From the NCBI GenBank assembly GCA_973895155.1, contig OZ316891.1:14880001-14944000 (forward strand): DNA of 64,000 nt. The letters run 5' to 3'. The first letter of the stretch is position 1; every line of letters starts with the position of its first letter. This document shows, in pieces, positions 23,848 to 35,554 of the stretch. The position numbers and the translations under genes are program-made. The notes under the pieces are model-generated. The model made no database searches. It had not been told where the DNA came from and saw only the letters and a program-made list of their open reading frames with translations. The DNA comes from Marsupella aquatica. Its lineage: Eukaryota; Marchantiophyta.

Positions 23848-26800
23848 ATGGAGCGAGCAGGTCCATTGAGGCGAGTATGGAGGAGAGGGGTTGGCATGAG
23901 TGAAGTGATGGAAGGCAGCAACCTAATCCTGCCGGAGTTCGGGCCCCCGTTGCAGATTCTGCCACAGCAGCAGGGCCCATACCTGTCGTCTGCCTCCACC
24001 TCTTGCTCCGCCATCCTGTCTTCCCACTTCCAGCCCTGTCGACTGGTTCGCCAGCATTTTCCGCCTACCATGAGGTCGATCCCAAGGTTCTTACCTACGT
24101 TTCAATTTTGTCCGTTGTTGTTTAGTTTCTGTATTTCTTGACGTACACACACGTTACCTTCAGCTTATTGTGATGTTGGTTTAGATTTACTTTCTCATTC
24201 TTCGCTGATATTCTTGGAACTTCTTCGCAAATGTTGAAATTTATAAGTGGGCCTGTTGTTTTTTTTAATCCTTCGCTCATTATTATTCACTGGGAGGTAC
24301 TCCAATCCGTTTCGACATAGGCTGCAGGGATGAAATTTCTTAAGTTCGGTCCTGTGAATTCGATTGAGGACCTCGCTTCCCTTCCCTTCGGTTCCCCTTT
24401 CATTTCCCTTTTCGTTTCCCTTTCCCTTTTACTTCCCAGAACCAGAAGTATAACGGCGAACGATGTGTTCGAGATTCGAGAGGCCGAACGTCTATCCAAA
24501 GAGGAAGAGGGGCACCCTTCAGCTGTCTCTGAAGAAGGGGTGATTGAGATTTTAGTAAAACAGGACCAGGAAACCGAGGCGCTGATCAGGAAAGCAGTAT
24601 GGATGGATGGCCGGTCAACTCCAACATGGATGAATGCAGGGCTCAATTTGATTGCCCAGGGCAGATTGCAGTCTCGTGCCAGTCATGGCAGCAGAGATTG
24701 GTCTCCAGACACTGCGCAAGGAAATGGCAGTACGCACATGCATAGCGCTGGTAGCACGAGTCAAGCAATGGTTATTTTAAAGAATCGTCTACAACGAGGT
24801 ATTACTGTCGACTCGTACATGTATGTTGATGTTCTGAGAAGGTGTTCCAAGCAGAAAGACCTTTTAACGGCCAAGCAGGTTCATGATTGCATAATTCAGA
24901 CTGGAATGGATAAGAATCCATATGTGGCTCGCTCCCTCGTGAATGTGTACATCGAATGCGGGGAATTGTTGGATGCACGCAGAGTTTTTGATGAACTGCA
25001 GAAGAAAACAGTTGTTTCATGGAGCGTGATGATTGCAGGATATGCAAAGTATGATCAGGCTGAGTCCGCATTCGAAATTTTCAATCAAATGCGCCAAGAA
25101 GGTTGCCGGCCTGATGAGATCACATATTTGAGCATCCTGAAGGCCTGCGCTAGCCCATTAGCTCTCAATTGGGGAAAACAAGTTCATCAGTGTATTCGAC
25201 ATGCCGGCTTTGAATCGGATGTTCGTGTAGGGACTGCCCTCCTTAAGATGTATGCAAAGTGCGGGTGCATAATGGAGGCAAGGCGAGCTTTTGAAAATTT
25301 GACCTATCGAGATATCGTCACTTGGAATGCCATGATCGGTGGACTTGCACAACATGGATGTGGGTATGAAGCATATCGACTGTTTCTCCAAATGCGACGC
25401 GAAGGCTACGAACCAAATGCAATCACATATATGAGCATCCTCAATGCAGCTGCAAGTGCGGGCGCTTTGGAGTGGGTGAAGGAGGTTCATCGCAATGCCA
25501 GCAGAGCGGGACTGGATTCAGACTTGCGTGTCGGCAATGCACTGGTTCATATGTATGCGCAGAGTGGCAGTCTTGATGACGCTCGACTAGTTTTTGACAG
25601 AATGGAGAAACGCGATGTAATCACATGGAATGCAATGATCGGTGGACTTGCTTACCATGGATGTGGGCATGAAGCATATCGACAGTTTGTTCAAATGCGA
25701 CGGAAAGGGTTAGAACCAAATGTAGTCACTTTTATGAGCATCCTAAATGCATCTGCAAGTGCTGGGGCTTTGGAGTGGGTGAGGGACGTTCACGGGCAAG
25801 CTAGCAAAGCGGGACTGGAGTCGGATTTGCGTCTGGGCAATGCACTGGTTCACATGTATGCAGAGAGTGGCAGTATAAATGATGCCCGACGAGTGTTTGA
25901 CAGAATGGACAAACGAGATGTAGTCACATGGAATGTAATGATTGGTGGACTTGCACATCATGGATGTGGGCATGAAGCATATCGACTTTTTCTTCAAATG
26001 CGACTGGAAGGCTTCGAACCTGATGCAATCACTTATATGAGCATCCTAAATTCATCTGCAAGTGCGGGGGCTTTGGAGTGGGTGAAGGAGGTTCATCGCC
26101 ACGCTAGCCAAGCTGGACTGGAGTCTGATAAGCGTGTGGGGATTGCACTGATTCACATGTATGCAGAGAGTGGCAGTATAGATGATGCCCGACAGGTTTT
26201 TGACAGAACGGAGAAACCCGATGTAGTCACATGGAATGTAATGATTGGTGGACTCGCAAAACATGGACGTGGACATGAAGCATACGGAATGTTTCTCCAA
26301 ATGCGGCGGCAAGGCTTTGAGCCAAATGCAATCACTTACATGAGCATCCTAAATTCATCTGCAAGTGCAGGGGCTTTGGAGTGGGTGAGGGACGTTCATG
26401 GCGAAGCTTGCAAAGCGGGACTGGGGTCAGATTTGCGTTTGGGCAATGCACTGGTTCACATGTATGCAGAGAGTGGTAGTATCGATGATGCCCGACGGGT
26501 TTTTGATAGAATGGAGACACGTGATGTAGTCACATGGAATGTAATGATCGGTGGGCTCGCAAAACATGCATGTTGGCATGAAGCATATCGACTGTTTCTG
26601 GGAATGCGGCGGGAAGGCATAGAAGCAAATGCAATCACTTATATGAGCATCCTAAATGCATCAGCAAGTGCTGGGGCTTTGGAGTGGGTGAAGGAGGTTC
26701 ATGGCCAAGCTAGCAAAGCGGGACTGGAGTCGGATTTGCGTTTGGCCAATGCACTGGTTCACGTGTATGCAGAGAACGGCAGTATAGATGACGCCCGACG

Positions 26801-27752
26801 AGTTTTTGACAAAATGGAGAAACGCGATGTAGTCACATGGAATGCAATAATCGGTGGACTTGCACAGCATGGATATGGGCATGAAGCCCTGGAACTTTTC
26901 ACAAAAATGAATGCGGACGGTGTGAAGCCCGACGGGACTTCATTCGTGGCAGTGTTGTCAGCTTGTTGTCACGGAGGCCTTGTTGATGATGGCCGTAGAC
27001 TCTTTTCTTCGATGACGCAAGATTATGGCATCGAGCCTACTGTTGTGCATTATACTTGCGTGGTGGATCTTCTTGGGCGGGCTGGACACTTGGAGGAAGC
27101 ACACCTCGTTATCAGAGACATGCCCATCGAACCGAATGTAGTAACTTGGACAGCCTTGCTTGGGGCTTGTAGAACTTACGGTAATGTGGAGTTGGGCGAA
27201 CTTGTCGCGAACGAGCTTTTCAAGTTGGAGCCCAATAAGGCTTCTGCATATGTGCTTCTCTCCAATATCTATGCTGGAGCTGGCAAATGGGAGAAGGTCT
27301 CATTGGTGCGCGCTATGATGCAAGAGAGAGATGTTCGGAAGGAGCCAGGGCGTAGCTGGATTGAAGTTGACAACAAAATCCATGAATTTTGTGTAGGGGA
27401 TACATCTCACCCAGAAGCGAAGGCGATATATAGTGAGCTCAATAAATTGACGGAGAAACTGAAGGCTGAAGGCTACATTCCGGATACCCGGCTGGTGTTG
27501 CATGATATCAATGAGGAGAATAAAGAACTAGCGCTGTGCTCTCATAGTGAGAAGTTGGCTATTGTTTACGGACTAATTCACATACCTCGGGAAGAACCAA
27601 TTCGTGTAAGGAAGAACCTTCGGGTGTGTCCAGACTGCCACACTGCAACCAAGTTAATCTCTAAGGTAACAGGACGCGAGATTATAGCGAGGGATGCAAA
27701 TCGGTTTCACCATTTTAAAGGTGGTGTGTGTTCTTGTGGCAATTACTGGTGA
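23848..27752 (+). CDS. PPR-DYW organelle RNA editing factor, array copy 3, expanded array and NYW end
   Basis: Exons 23848-24086 and 24440-27752, acceptor TTCCCAG after a strong C/T tract, phase 2, 1183 residues. A donor at 24074 also keeps the frame and is the one homologous to copy 1. The transit peptide matches copies 1 and 2. Residues about 81-165 (ITANDVFEIREAERLSKEEE onward) replace the linker start of the other copies and match nothing I recognise. The PPR array is longer, with a 101-residue PLS triplet repeated at exactly 303 bp from 25338 to 26853. The DYW domain has HSEKLA, CPDCHTA, HHF and CSCG but ends NYW, not DYW. Likely an organelle C-to-U editing factor. The open frame could be read from 24330, but 24330-24439 is intron sequence by homology. 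Confidence 0.92.
25338..26855 (+). repeat. Five tandem 303-bp PPR triplet repeats
   Basis: The word GGTGGACTTGC (or close variant) recurs at 25338, 25641, 25944, 26247, 26550 and 26853, always 303 bp apart. Each unit encodes one P-L-S triplet of 101 residues. The L and S parts ([31 protein letters not shown]) are almost unchanged between units. The sixth start leads into the non-repeated last motif and the E domain. Confidence 0.93.
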
Positions 27753-28796
27753 CCAGACTGAAAGCTGTGTTGCGCTGTTTGGAAACTGACTGTAGTCAGT
27801 ACTAGGCAGTGGAGCTCGGATATAATCAGGTTTTCGATGTGTACTTGATGAACGGGATAGCATTATTTTGTAGAGGTTTATATTGCAGCCCTTGGCGACG
27901 GCAGTTCTGTGAGAGGAACTTTGACATCATGCAATTTTGCGTTGTAACTTGCCCTTATGAAGCTTAAAGAACTGTTTCATCCGTTCAACACTTTTACGAG
28001 CAACGTGAAGCAAAACAATCAATCGGGAATAGAAACCGTGGGTCACCCTTAGCGTTGACAAGCGTTCAATTTCCACTTTTCATGGGATGACAAAGAACAG
28101 GAAGGCTGTGTGAGATGCGTGTCGCAAATGTGCCAATAAATCTCTTGGGTTGAAGTGTACAAAAGTTCTTTCGTTAAATTGTGTGGTGCACGTGGCATCA
28201 CGTTTGTCAAGAACACTTTCTTTAGGACGAATTCTGAGTTGAGTATTGTTAGATATGATGACCGTTCATAGATAGGGCATACGGTTTTCAATAGTTTATT
28301 GGCAGCTGAGACCCAAATAGTCTCTTGGCCTCAACCAGATTCAGAATATGAGGTTCTGAAGAGAAAAAGTTGTGGACAAAAGGAGTTTCTGACGAGGTCA
28401 GGAGTGCATTTTGTAATTTCAGACTTCTGAGGAAAACTTACGCTACTCTGGGCAATGTCCCGCGCTGGAAAAGCTTCAAATTGGGAAATGTGGAACAAGC
28501 TCAAGGCGGATGGCGAGGCTTTGTGTTTTTCGTCCAACTAAGTTCGCATAGGTCAAGGACTATGGACTATTGAATGACATACATAAACAAAGGTGTGTAA
28601 TGGAACGGATAGACAAATGTGACAATCACAATCACGGCCGAAACTCTCTCAGGCGAGCGTTTTGCTGTTGATATCCATGCATTACATCTGTAATGGAGTC
28701 CTCCCCGGTCAGCTTCTAAGGCCTGGAAAATCTGTGCATCCTTCAAATTTTGTACATTTCTAAAGTCATCATGCTTCACAGCTTTCGATCTTGTTC
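27753..28796. other. Spacer between PPR copy 3 and rbcX
   Basis: The first 100 bp are the duplicated 3' flank shared by the PPR copies. The rest shows no gene. It includes the 3' side of the convergent rbcX gene (28797 downwards is its 3' UTR). Confidence 0.5.
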
Positions 28797-30933
28797 TCAA
28801 TTTTCATATTCGCTCGTTTCCACCAGAAATTCTCGCATCAATCGCGTGTTTGCATCGTCCACATTCTGCACAACAGGATACAGCATGACGATGTCGATAT
28901 CAGTGGAGAAGATTAAAGGCTTTTATAGGGCCATCTCTTAACCGTGGTCGCTTAATATCCTTCCAGTTGCAACTTAATGGTCGCAAACACCATAGAGTAT
29001 TTACTGCGAAGAACTCATTTGAATCGATTTAAATTAAAGCAATCATAACTTGGAGAGAAATAGCGAAAGGACCTTGTTGCAGAGCTTTTGAAGATTATCC
29101 CACTCAAAGTCCTGCTGAGCGTACGCTGACCGCACCTAAAAGAATCACGACGGTTATGTCACTTCCTTTCTCACTCATGAATCTGAAGAAAAGTCCGTTT
29201 TCCATCATACATTTCAACCCAAATGGACTTAGACGAATAAATTTAGGGGAAGTGGCCTAGGAGACGAATCACTTATGTAACTTGCCAGATAAAATTAGCA
29301 AATCACAATTGACCACAAGAATCAAAATATGGACGAACACTCTTCACGACGAATAATGGAAGACAGAACTGAAACAAACCTCCATGATTCGCATAGCTGA
29401 AGGTGGGAAAGGGTACATGCAAGACAAAACCTAGTTAGATACATACAAACTCCAGAGTGCACACAAAACATTGGACCAAGCAGGAAATTCGGAATTAGGT
29501 TATCCATGCAGAATTAAAAGGTGGATGACTCAACAGAGAACCTGTTTTGGACGTAATTCACCACATTCACAAAACCAGAGTCACAAAAGGCCCTTGGCTA
29601 ATTCGCGTCAATGACTACCACGTCAGGACAGCGTAAGGATGGCATGATAGTGGTGGTGGAGATGGCTGCTTCTAAACTGGGACAGTGAGCGCAAGACATA
29701 AATTCACCAGTTCAAGAACTGCTGAGAGTATTTGATCATGCACTGTTATAGCGGAGCACTCATGTAACCAGACGTGTTCCTTGAGAGAAGATGGCCAAAT
29801 ATGCAGTGGGTCTCATATGTACAGCATTAGCAGATTGCAAGGTATCGTTGAAGCTTCATAGCATCCAAACTTCTGTACAGTCAGAGGTCAGACCCTGCTG
29901 CTTGAAACATTTCCAAGGGAACAGTGAGACAAGGAGCCAAAGTCTGACCAAGGCCTTTGTGACGAAATGATTCCCGCATCAGAGTCGCACAGAATTTGTC
30001 CCCGTCCTTCAAGGAAACCCGGTCCACGAAGTCCCTCAGATCTTCGTATCCCTCTCTATTATAATCCTACAAACGCCGACTGTGTTAGCATTCACACCCA
30101 TTTCTAACCGAGAAAACAATGATCAAACGTAACTAACGATGAACTTCTGTGCAATCCTCACAGCTGAGTCAAGCTGTTCTGAAACAAACTACTACTTTGA
30201 GACAAGCAACAATAATTAGGTTAATTAAAAATGTATAGTTTTCGGCACTGTCAAGCTAATGCAGCTCTCATTGGTTGGAGTACCTAGATCTTGGCATTTA
30301 CAACCTCCCAAATTAAAGCTGTGCATCGGCCCAAAAGCCAAGAATGATCATGGATGGATGATAAGAAACTTGACACACCTGTAATTGAGAGAGAACAATC
30401 TTTACGGCAACGAAAGTGAAGAAATTATGCAGCGAGTCTGCGGCTTTTGCCTCCGGTGACTTCTCTCCAAAGCCTGCACTGACGCATACATTCGCATTCA
30501 TACCATGCGAGCAGGAGGTGGAAAGGAGCAAACAAGGACGGCAGCTAAGAGATCACGAGTGCAATTCATCGATTCCCATTAAAGCAACATTTGAAACTTG
30601 CAGTTCTGTTGCCTGGAGACGACGAGACGATGCAAGCAAGGGAAAAACTCTACCTGGAACAAACATCTTATGGCATCGAACAGGTTGTAAGATACCCTTG
30701 TGAAAGCTGTAATTGCCGCCTGCGCTACTCACTCTCGCGTTCTGGCGTTCCAAGCGTCTACTTCTTTTCTCCCAGCTGCTAGAATTCAGTCTCGTCTCTG
30801 CTGCTCTTGTCCAATTGCTGCCGCTGCAAAGCTCTAGCCCACAAATGCCTGGAGCAGGCCACGCAGCGCGAGCAGGCAATGCCGGGCACCCATAAAGAGA
30901 AGGAGATATGACAGATATGGAAGCCTGTGCCAT
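28797..30933 (-). CDS. rbcX: RbcX, Rubisco assembly chaperone (plastid)
   Basis: Six exons on the minus strand: 30654-30933, 30379-30473, 29949-30066, 29380-29396, 29073-29135 and 28797-28865; 642 nt, 213 residues. Every border is GT..AG and phases agree. Exon 1 gives a Ser/Arg-rich transit peptide (MAQASISVISPSLYG...) ending HKMFVPG. The mature part reads FGEKSPEAKAADSLHNFF, TFVAVKIVLSQLQDYNREGY, DGDKFCATLMRESFRHKGLA, MRIMEVRSAYAQQDFEWDNL and NTRLMREFLVETSEYEN, the conserved helices of plant RbcX (RBCX1-like). RbcX dimers bind the C-terminal tail of newly folded RbcL and promote assembly of the Rubisco core. The length matches plant homologues (about 200). The fourth exon counting from the 5' end is only 17 nt. 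Start: first Met that gives a transit-peptide-like leader; another in-frame start at 31035 is possible. Confidence 0.95.
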
Positions 30934-32059
30934 GGATTTCACAGCGTCGCTCCACCAAACTTCCAATTTCTGGCAGATTGCTTCAATATAATACTGTCTT
31001 GTGGGTTTTGTTGTCCGATCACAGAACTCACTCACAGATTGAACTGCTGTCGGAACGAGACAGAATCCAGCTCACCGAGCGAGTTCTATTTCGACGACAT
31101 GGCCGCTCTGTGCAAAGAATGTGGCTGCATTCCTTAGCGCCAGCGCCAACGGACTTCCTTCTCTGGGGCTTGACCCCAACAGTTCGCCTCCCAGCACTGC
31201 CTGGAGGCCAATCCAAAGTTTTTTTTTTTTGTATGGAGGCTAATAAGGGTCTCACAGCCTGTTCATTAGTGAAAGTTAGTGATTTGTGCTATATATCATA
31301 ACCCATTTATGGAATTTTTAAAATTGAGGGGAGGTAGCGGGAGTTAGTGTATCACATGTCTCATAGTCTATATTCTTTTTTCCTGCCATCGCAAATGTAG
31401 TAGCCAACAGCACTTCAGGCACAAAGTCCACATGCCTTCAGTTGTAGTTTTCCGGAGTCCTTGATTTTCGTATTTCCACCTAAAGTTGCAAGAAAGTTAC
31501 GGTTAAATGTTGAGCCCGCAGGCTTTCCTTATGGTAGCTGAATATCGGCTCCCATAATTTTTAGGAGTTCCCGTAATACTAGAGTTATAGGAGTGCCTTA
31601 TCTTTTTAACATCAGACTTTGAGACGCCCTAATACAGCCTTTTTGGGGGGACTCAGGTATGTACTATCATTTATGTTTTAGATGGAGGCCAATCCTGTCT
31701 CTTTTCTTTTACTTTTTTTCCGCTTGAACCCCACGGAGGGGAAGACCCAAAGAAGGCCATCGATAATCAAAAAAGGCCAAAGATACAACAGAAATAAAGC
31801 CCAAAAGCCCACCGCCGAGAGACAGGATTTTTTGGGGGGCTCAGGTATTCACTATCATTTAACTTTTAGTGGAGGCCAATCCAGCCTGTTTTAAGGGTGC
31901 TCTACACTAGTGCCATTCAGGTTTGTGCAAAAATAAACCAGGTACTGTAGCTGAACAATACAGTTTTGATAATTAATTATATGGTGCACAATACTATTCA
32001 CAAAATGTTTGGGCCATTTTCTGGCCCCATCACAATACCAAACTAAAGTTCAGCCAATA
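30934..32059. other. rbcX upstream region and repeat-containing spacer
   Basis: The rbcX promoter and 5' UTR must lie just above 30933. At 31640-31700 and 31831-31892 a diverged direct repeat of about 60 bp occurs (CTCAGGTAT..ACTATCATTTA..TGGAGGCCAATCC). Between them lies a segment whose ends form an inverted repeat (AATCCTGTCTCT and complement). Read on the minus strand, that segment ends in an A-rich tail (31701-31722), so it may be a small retroposed LINE end. Confidence 0.5.
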
Positions 32060-33498
32060 ATTTGTCTAGCAAAAGTCTAGGTGAGTGGTGGACCCTACCA
32101 CCCAGCGCCCTCACCAATCCCACCACCTGCGTTGGGTGCCCAAATGCCTCCACGGAATACCCTGGGCAAGCAACCTGGTGTCCCTTGCACTGCCTGCGGC
32201 CCCTCCCATACGAAGCCGCACTTGCCCCTAAACTTGACCGCTACTCAATGGTCCTCACAGTCTGCACAAGCAACCAAGCGTCTCAGTAAGTAACCCTTTA
32301 GGATCTAGATCTTCTAAGTCTAGCATCCTAACTCAAGCTCAACAGACTTTGGTAAGTAGGACAGCGATAGGTCTCCCAATGCCATAAGTCGGAATCAAAA
32401 CCGACAACAACTATTCGTCCAAAACAACTCCTTCCTTGGGCGCAGCCCGGGTTCCCCCTCGTACCTATCCATCACCAACTGATTGCCCTGCCCCCAGGAC
32501 ATGCTCATGGCCCAAATAGCCTAGCTTGTCCTAAAGCTTGTCCCAACACATCGGGACCAAAATGGCCCCGACTCTAGCAACCAACTCCCGATTCTTGCCC
32601 AACTGATGGTCTAGGGGGCAAGTGCCCTTGGAAATCAACCTCCACACCTACTTGGCCTTGCCTCCCCAATGTGAGCTCCCAATTGAGAGACTGAACGCAG
32701 CTTGGCTGTTGTTTCGACAGGATTTGACAAGCGGGCAAGATAGCCCCCGCAAACCACAAGAACCTATAGCACCCCTAGATCCACTTGAGCTCAACAGGAT
32801 GTAGCCCTCCTCAAGAGCTTTCCAACACACCCAAGAAGTCCTCCAACGAACTCTCCGTTGGGAAATTATCATCGTTTCCGTTTGGCGTTTAATTTCCCTT
32901 AGTGTCGCGACTGCTATAGCTCATGACTTCGGTTCGCCCTTAGCCCCCAGGGAGACACCACTCCCCTCATATATGCTTCTGGAGACCTTCACCCCTGGAC
33001 CAACTTTGGTCCCCAAATTTTGGCCCCCCACCTGGACCCCAACCCACATATTTGGGCGCGCCACCAACTGGCAATGCCCATAACTTTCTAGTTAGGCATC
33101 CGCAGCCAAGCGGAGTGCCTTAGCCCATTGTGATTAGGCCAACCCAGTGCTCAATCATGCCTAGGCCCTCAGATCCCATTTTTCTCGGGACCCCGATCGA
33201 CCAAACCCGGATCGGGCCATAACTCGTGCCCCAAATGTCCGTTGCCCATGGAGTCAACTCCATTGGCCTCGGGCCCAGAGGAGCTCTCACTCAACCCTTA
33301 GAACTCAAAGTCCGTCTGGGGGTCAGGACCACCACGCCCCATTGCCCACAAGTCTCCCCATGCTAAGTCCTCCCTGAATGGCCTATCCGGGCCTGGACCA
33401 TAAGGGAGCTCGGCGTTGGAGTCAGCGACGCATGAGCTAAGTGTTAAGGTAATCAAGTTTCGCGACTAGCTGCCCTAAACCACATCCACCCTCCCACA
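32060..33498 (-). repeat. GC-rich dispersed repeat, copy A (interrupted by copia-1)
   Basis: In reverse complement this stretch aligns by eye with about 53370-55190 over its whole length. Shared words include GGCTAAGGCACTCC, AAAGTTATGGGCAT, GTGTTGGAAAGCTCTTGA and ATCTAGGGGTG. Copia-1 inserted at its end (33498). No reading frame of note is present. It may be part of a long LTR or a non-autonomous retroelement; I could not identify its ends. Confidence 0.65.
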
Positions 33499-34057
33499 TG
33501 TTAGGATTTACTCTTAGGTCTAGAGTTACGGACCCTGGGCCCTCACTCCGTGTAAAATAAGTGGACCCCCCTGCGATCGGGCCCTTTTCCTATTTACCCC
33601 TTGTTATTTCCATTTTACTATTAAAAGTTCCCTTATTACCGGTAATAATTATAATTATTAGTTCAAAATGAATAAAAATTACCCTTTGAGCGTTCGCACG
33701 TCCTCCATGTATTAGTTAAGACTGAGGGCCCAGGGGTTACGGATGTACCATAGTTAAGGCTAACCTTAGTCGCAGACTTGGTTAGGTTAGTCATGCTGTG
33801 CACACTCTATAACCAAGCGGTGTTTGCTTGGAGAGGGGGAACTCAGGCTCATTGTTACGGAGCTAGTTGAGAGATAGAGAGAGCTTGCGCTGTGGATGCT
33901 TGGTATGGCCGGTGGGCCTGGAGTGCAGTAAAGCTCATGTGTGTTCCCGTGGACGTAGCCTCATGTGGAGGTGAACCATGACGTATCTCTATGTGTCGAC
34001 TCTTGTGCATTGGATGGTTCATGGGCTTGACGTTGCGATTGTTGTCTATGCTCAACA
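33499..34057 (+). repeat. copia-1 5' LTR (carries a MITE)
   Basis: Starts TGTTAGG and ends CTCAACA. It is longer than the 3' LTR because of the 203-bp MITE plus its 8-bp target duplication at 33525-33743. Confidence 0.92.
33533..33735. mobile_element. 203-bp hAT-like MITE inside the copia-1 5' LTR
   Basis: Perfect 13-bp terminal inverted repeats CCCTGGGCCCTCA / TGAGGGCCCAGGG are flanked by the 8-bp direct repeat GTTACGGA (33525-33532 and 33736-33743). Sister LTRs at 40063, 56072 and 61758 have a single copy of the site, proving an insertion. An 8-bp duplication is typical of the hAT superfamily. It has no coding capacity. Confidence 0.9.
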
Positions 34058-34059
34058 AT

Positions 34060-34071
34060 TGGTATCAGAGC
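34060..34071 (+). other. copia-1 primer-binding site
   Basis: TGGTATCAGAGC, complementary to the 3' end of initiator methionine tRNA, two bases after the 5' LTR. It primes minus-strand DNA synthesis. Confidence 0.85.
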
Positions 34072-35554
34072 ATGCCTGGGAGGTGATGAGGTTTTTTCGT
34101 GACGGTTTTCCAGCATTCTTTGTTGGTGTTGCATTCGGGGTTTCGTCGCATGAAACTCAAATGTGTGTGGCTGAGCGAATAGGTTAATGAGAGGGCTTTC
34201 TAACAGTGGTTAGAAGTCGCTGATCGGTATCCGTGGTGCGGAGGAATTGAAGTTTGCGTCGTTCAGGGTTTATTTGTGTTTGACGGGATTTTAGGGGAGA
34301 GACCAGAGATTGTTTTTTCAACGGTGTGAGCTGTGCGGTGCGGGAGGCATCGCACGTTATAGCTCAAGTTGAAGGTTGAAGCGAGCTGGTCATTTTGGTA
34401 CCTGGTGTGTTGGCGTTTGTGGAGCGAGTACGTCGTGACGAGTGAAAGTTGAGTTCTGGTTTTTTGACAAGCTATGGTGCTTGTTTTTCCTTGAACCGGA
34501 TTACTCGTCGTGACGCTTGACTCGGAGGAAGAAACGCGAAGTGCTGAGGCTCAACGGAGAGATCGTGGTGAGGCGATCGTTTTGAGTCCGAGATTGGCCT
34601 TTGACGCGAAGAGAGTAAGACACGACGGAGGTTTTCTCTTCTCTGGTGGAGCTGCAGACGTGCCGGTGCAATTCAACAACATTTTCATGTCGGCGGTCAT
34701 CACTTTTCTCATTGGAAACCGAAGCGGAGGCAGCTGAGGTTTGTAACACGGCCTTTGTGTCCTTTTTTGGCACATTTTAAGGTTAGTTTAGGGCATTGTT
34801 TTGCCCCCATACGGCCTGTATACCTTCAAATCCCGACAAACCTACTTCGCCATATGCCCCGGCGCGCGCCCCGGCCTCCCACACCCCTTTAAGCGCGAAA
34901 ATATGGCCCAAAACGCCCTTATACGGTCCAAATATGCAAAAATATGCACATTTTGACCCCTTTAAACCCATTTTTTTCACATTTCTTGCACGTTATACGC
35001 GATTCTGGTCGCGAATACGTGCGCCTTTTCCAGGGGCTTTAAGACCCCTTTAAAGTGCTTTTTTTGGAAAAAAAATTCTCTCCTCCTCCTCATTGGTTGT
35101 GCCACATCCCGGGCCCTGTGACCCTCCATTTTAACCGCTTAGACAGGGGGAACGGCCCCCTATGAAACTTGTCGGACTGTGCGAAATATTCCCAAAAAAC
35201 AAAGAGCTGTTTTTTGGCCGTTCGACAAAGATCCATTTGCTGAACGATAACTTTTTTGGTTCTTTTTTGGCGAGGTCGTAGCCATTGAAGTTGGCAACAC
35301 GGCGCACCGATCACATCGCAATTCCGACGACGGGTTGTACTTGGTATTTTGGTTATTCCCTGAGGTGGTCAAAATGGGGGAGTTTCCCAAGGTTTTACCC
35401 ACCTCGACCAAAATTTGAATAATTTTTCCGTCAAATTTCGATTTTGATTTCGGTTTTCAGTATTGGACTCCTAGCTTTGTGGGCTACGCGGCGGTGTTGA
35501 GTTTCAAGTTTTTTGAGAAGTTATGAAAAACAACTTTTGTTGTGATTTTCTCAT

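Noticed and set aside
24330-24439. Extension of PPR copy 3 upstream to an ATG at 24330
   Set aside because: By comparison with copies 1 and 2 this part is intron: it ends in a C/T tract and TTCCCAG acceptor, and exon 1 at 23848 joins in phase.
12762-27503. Many minus-strand frames of 60-175 codons opposite the PPR genes
   Set aside because: They repeat with the PPR units and mirror the plus-strand codons; no family, start context or splice support.
30416-31301. Plus-strand frames over rbcX exons and promoter
   Set aside because: They lie antisense to clear rbcX exons and show no domain.
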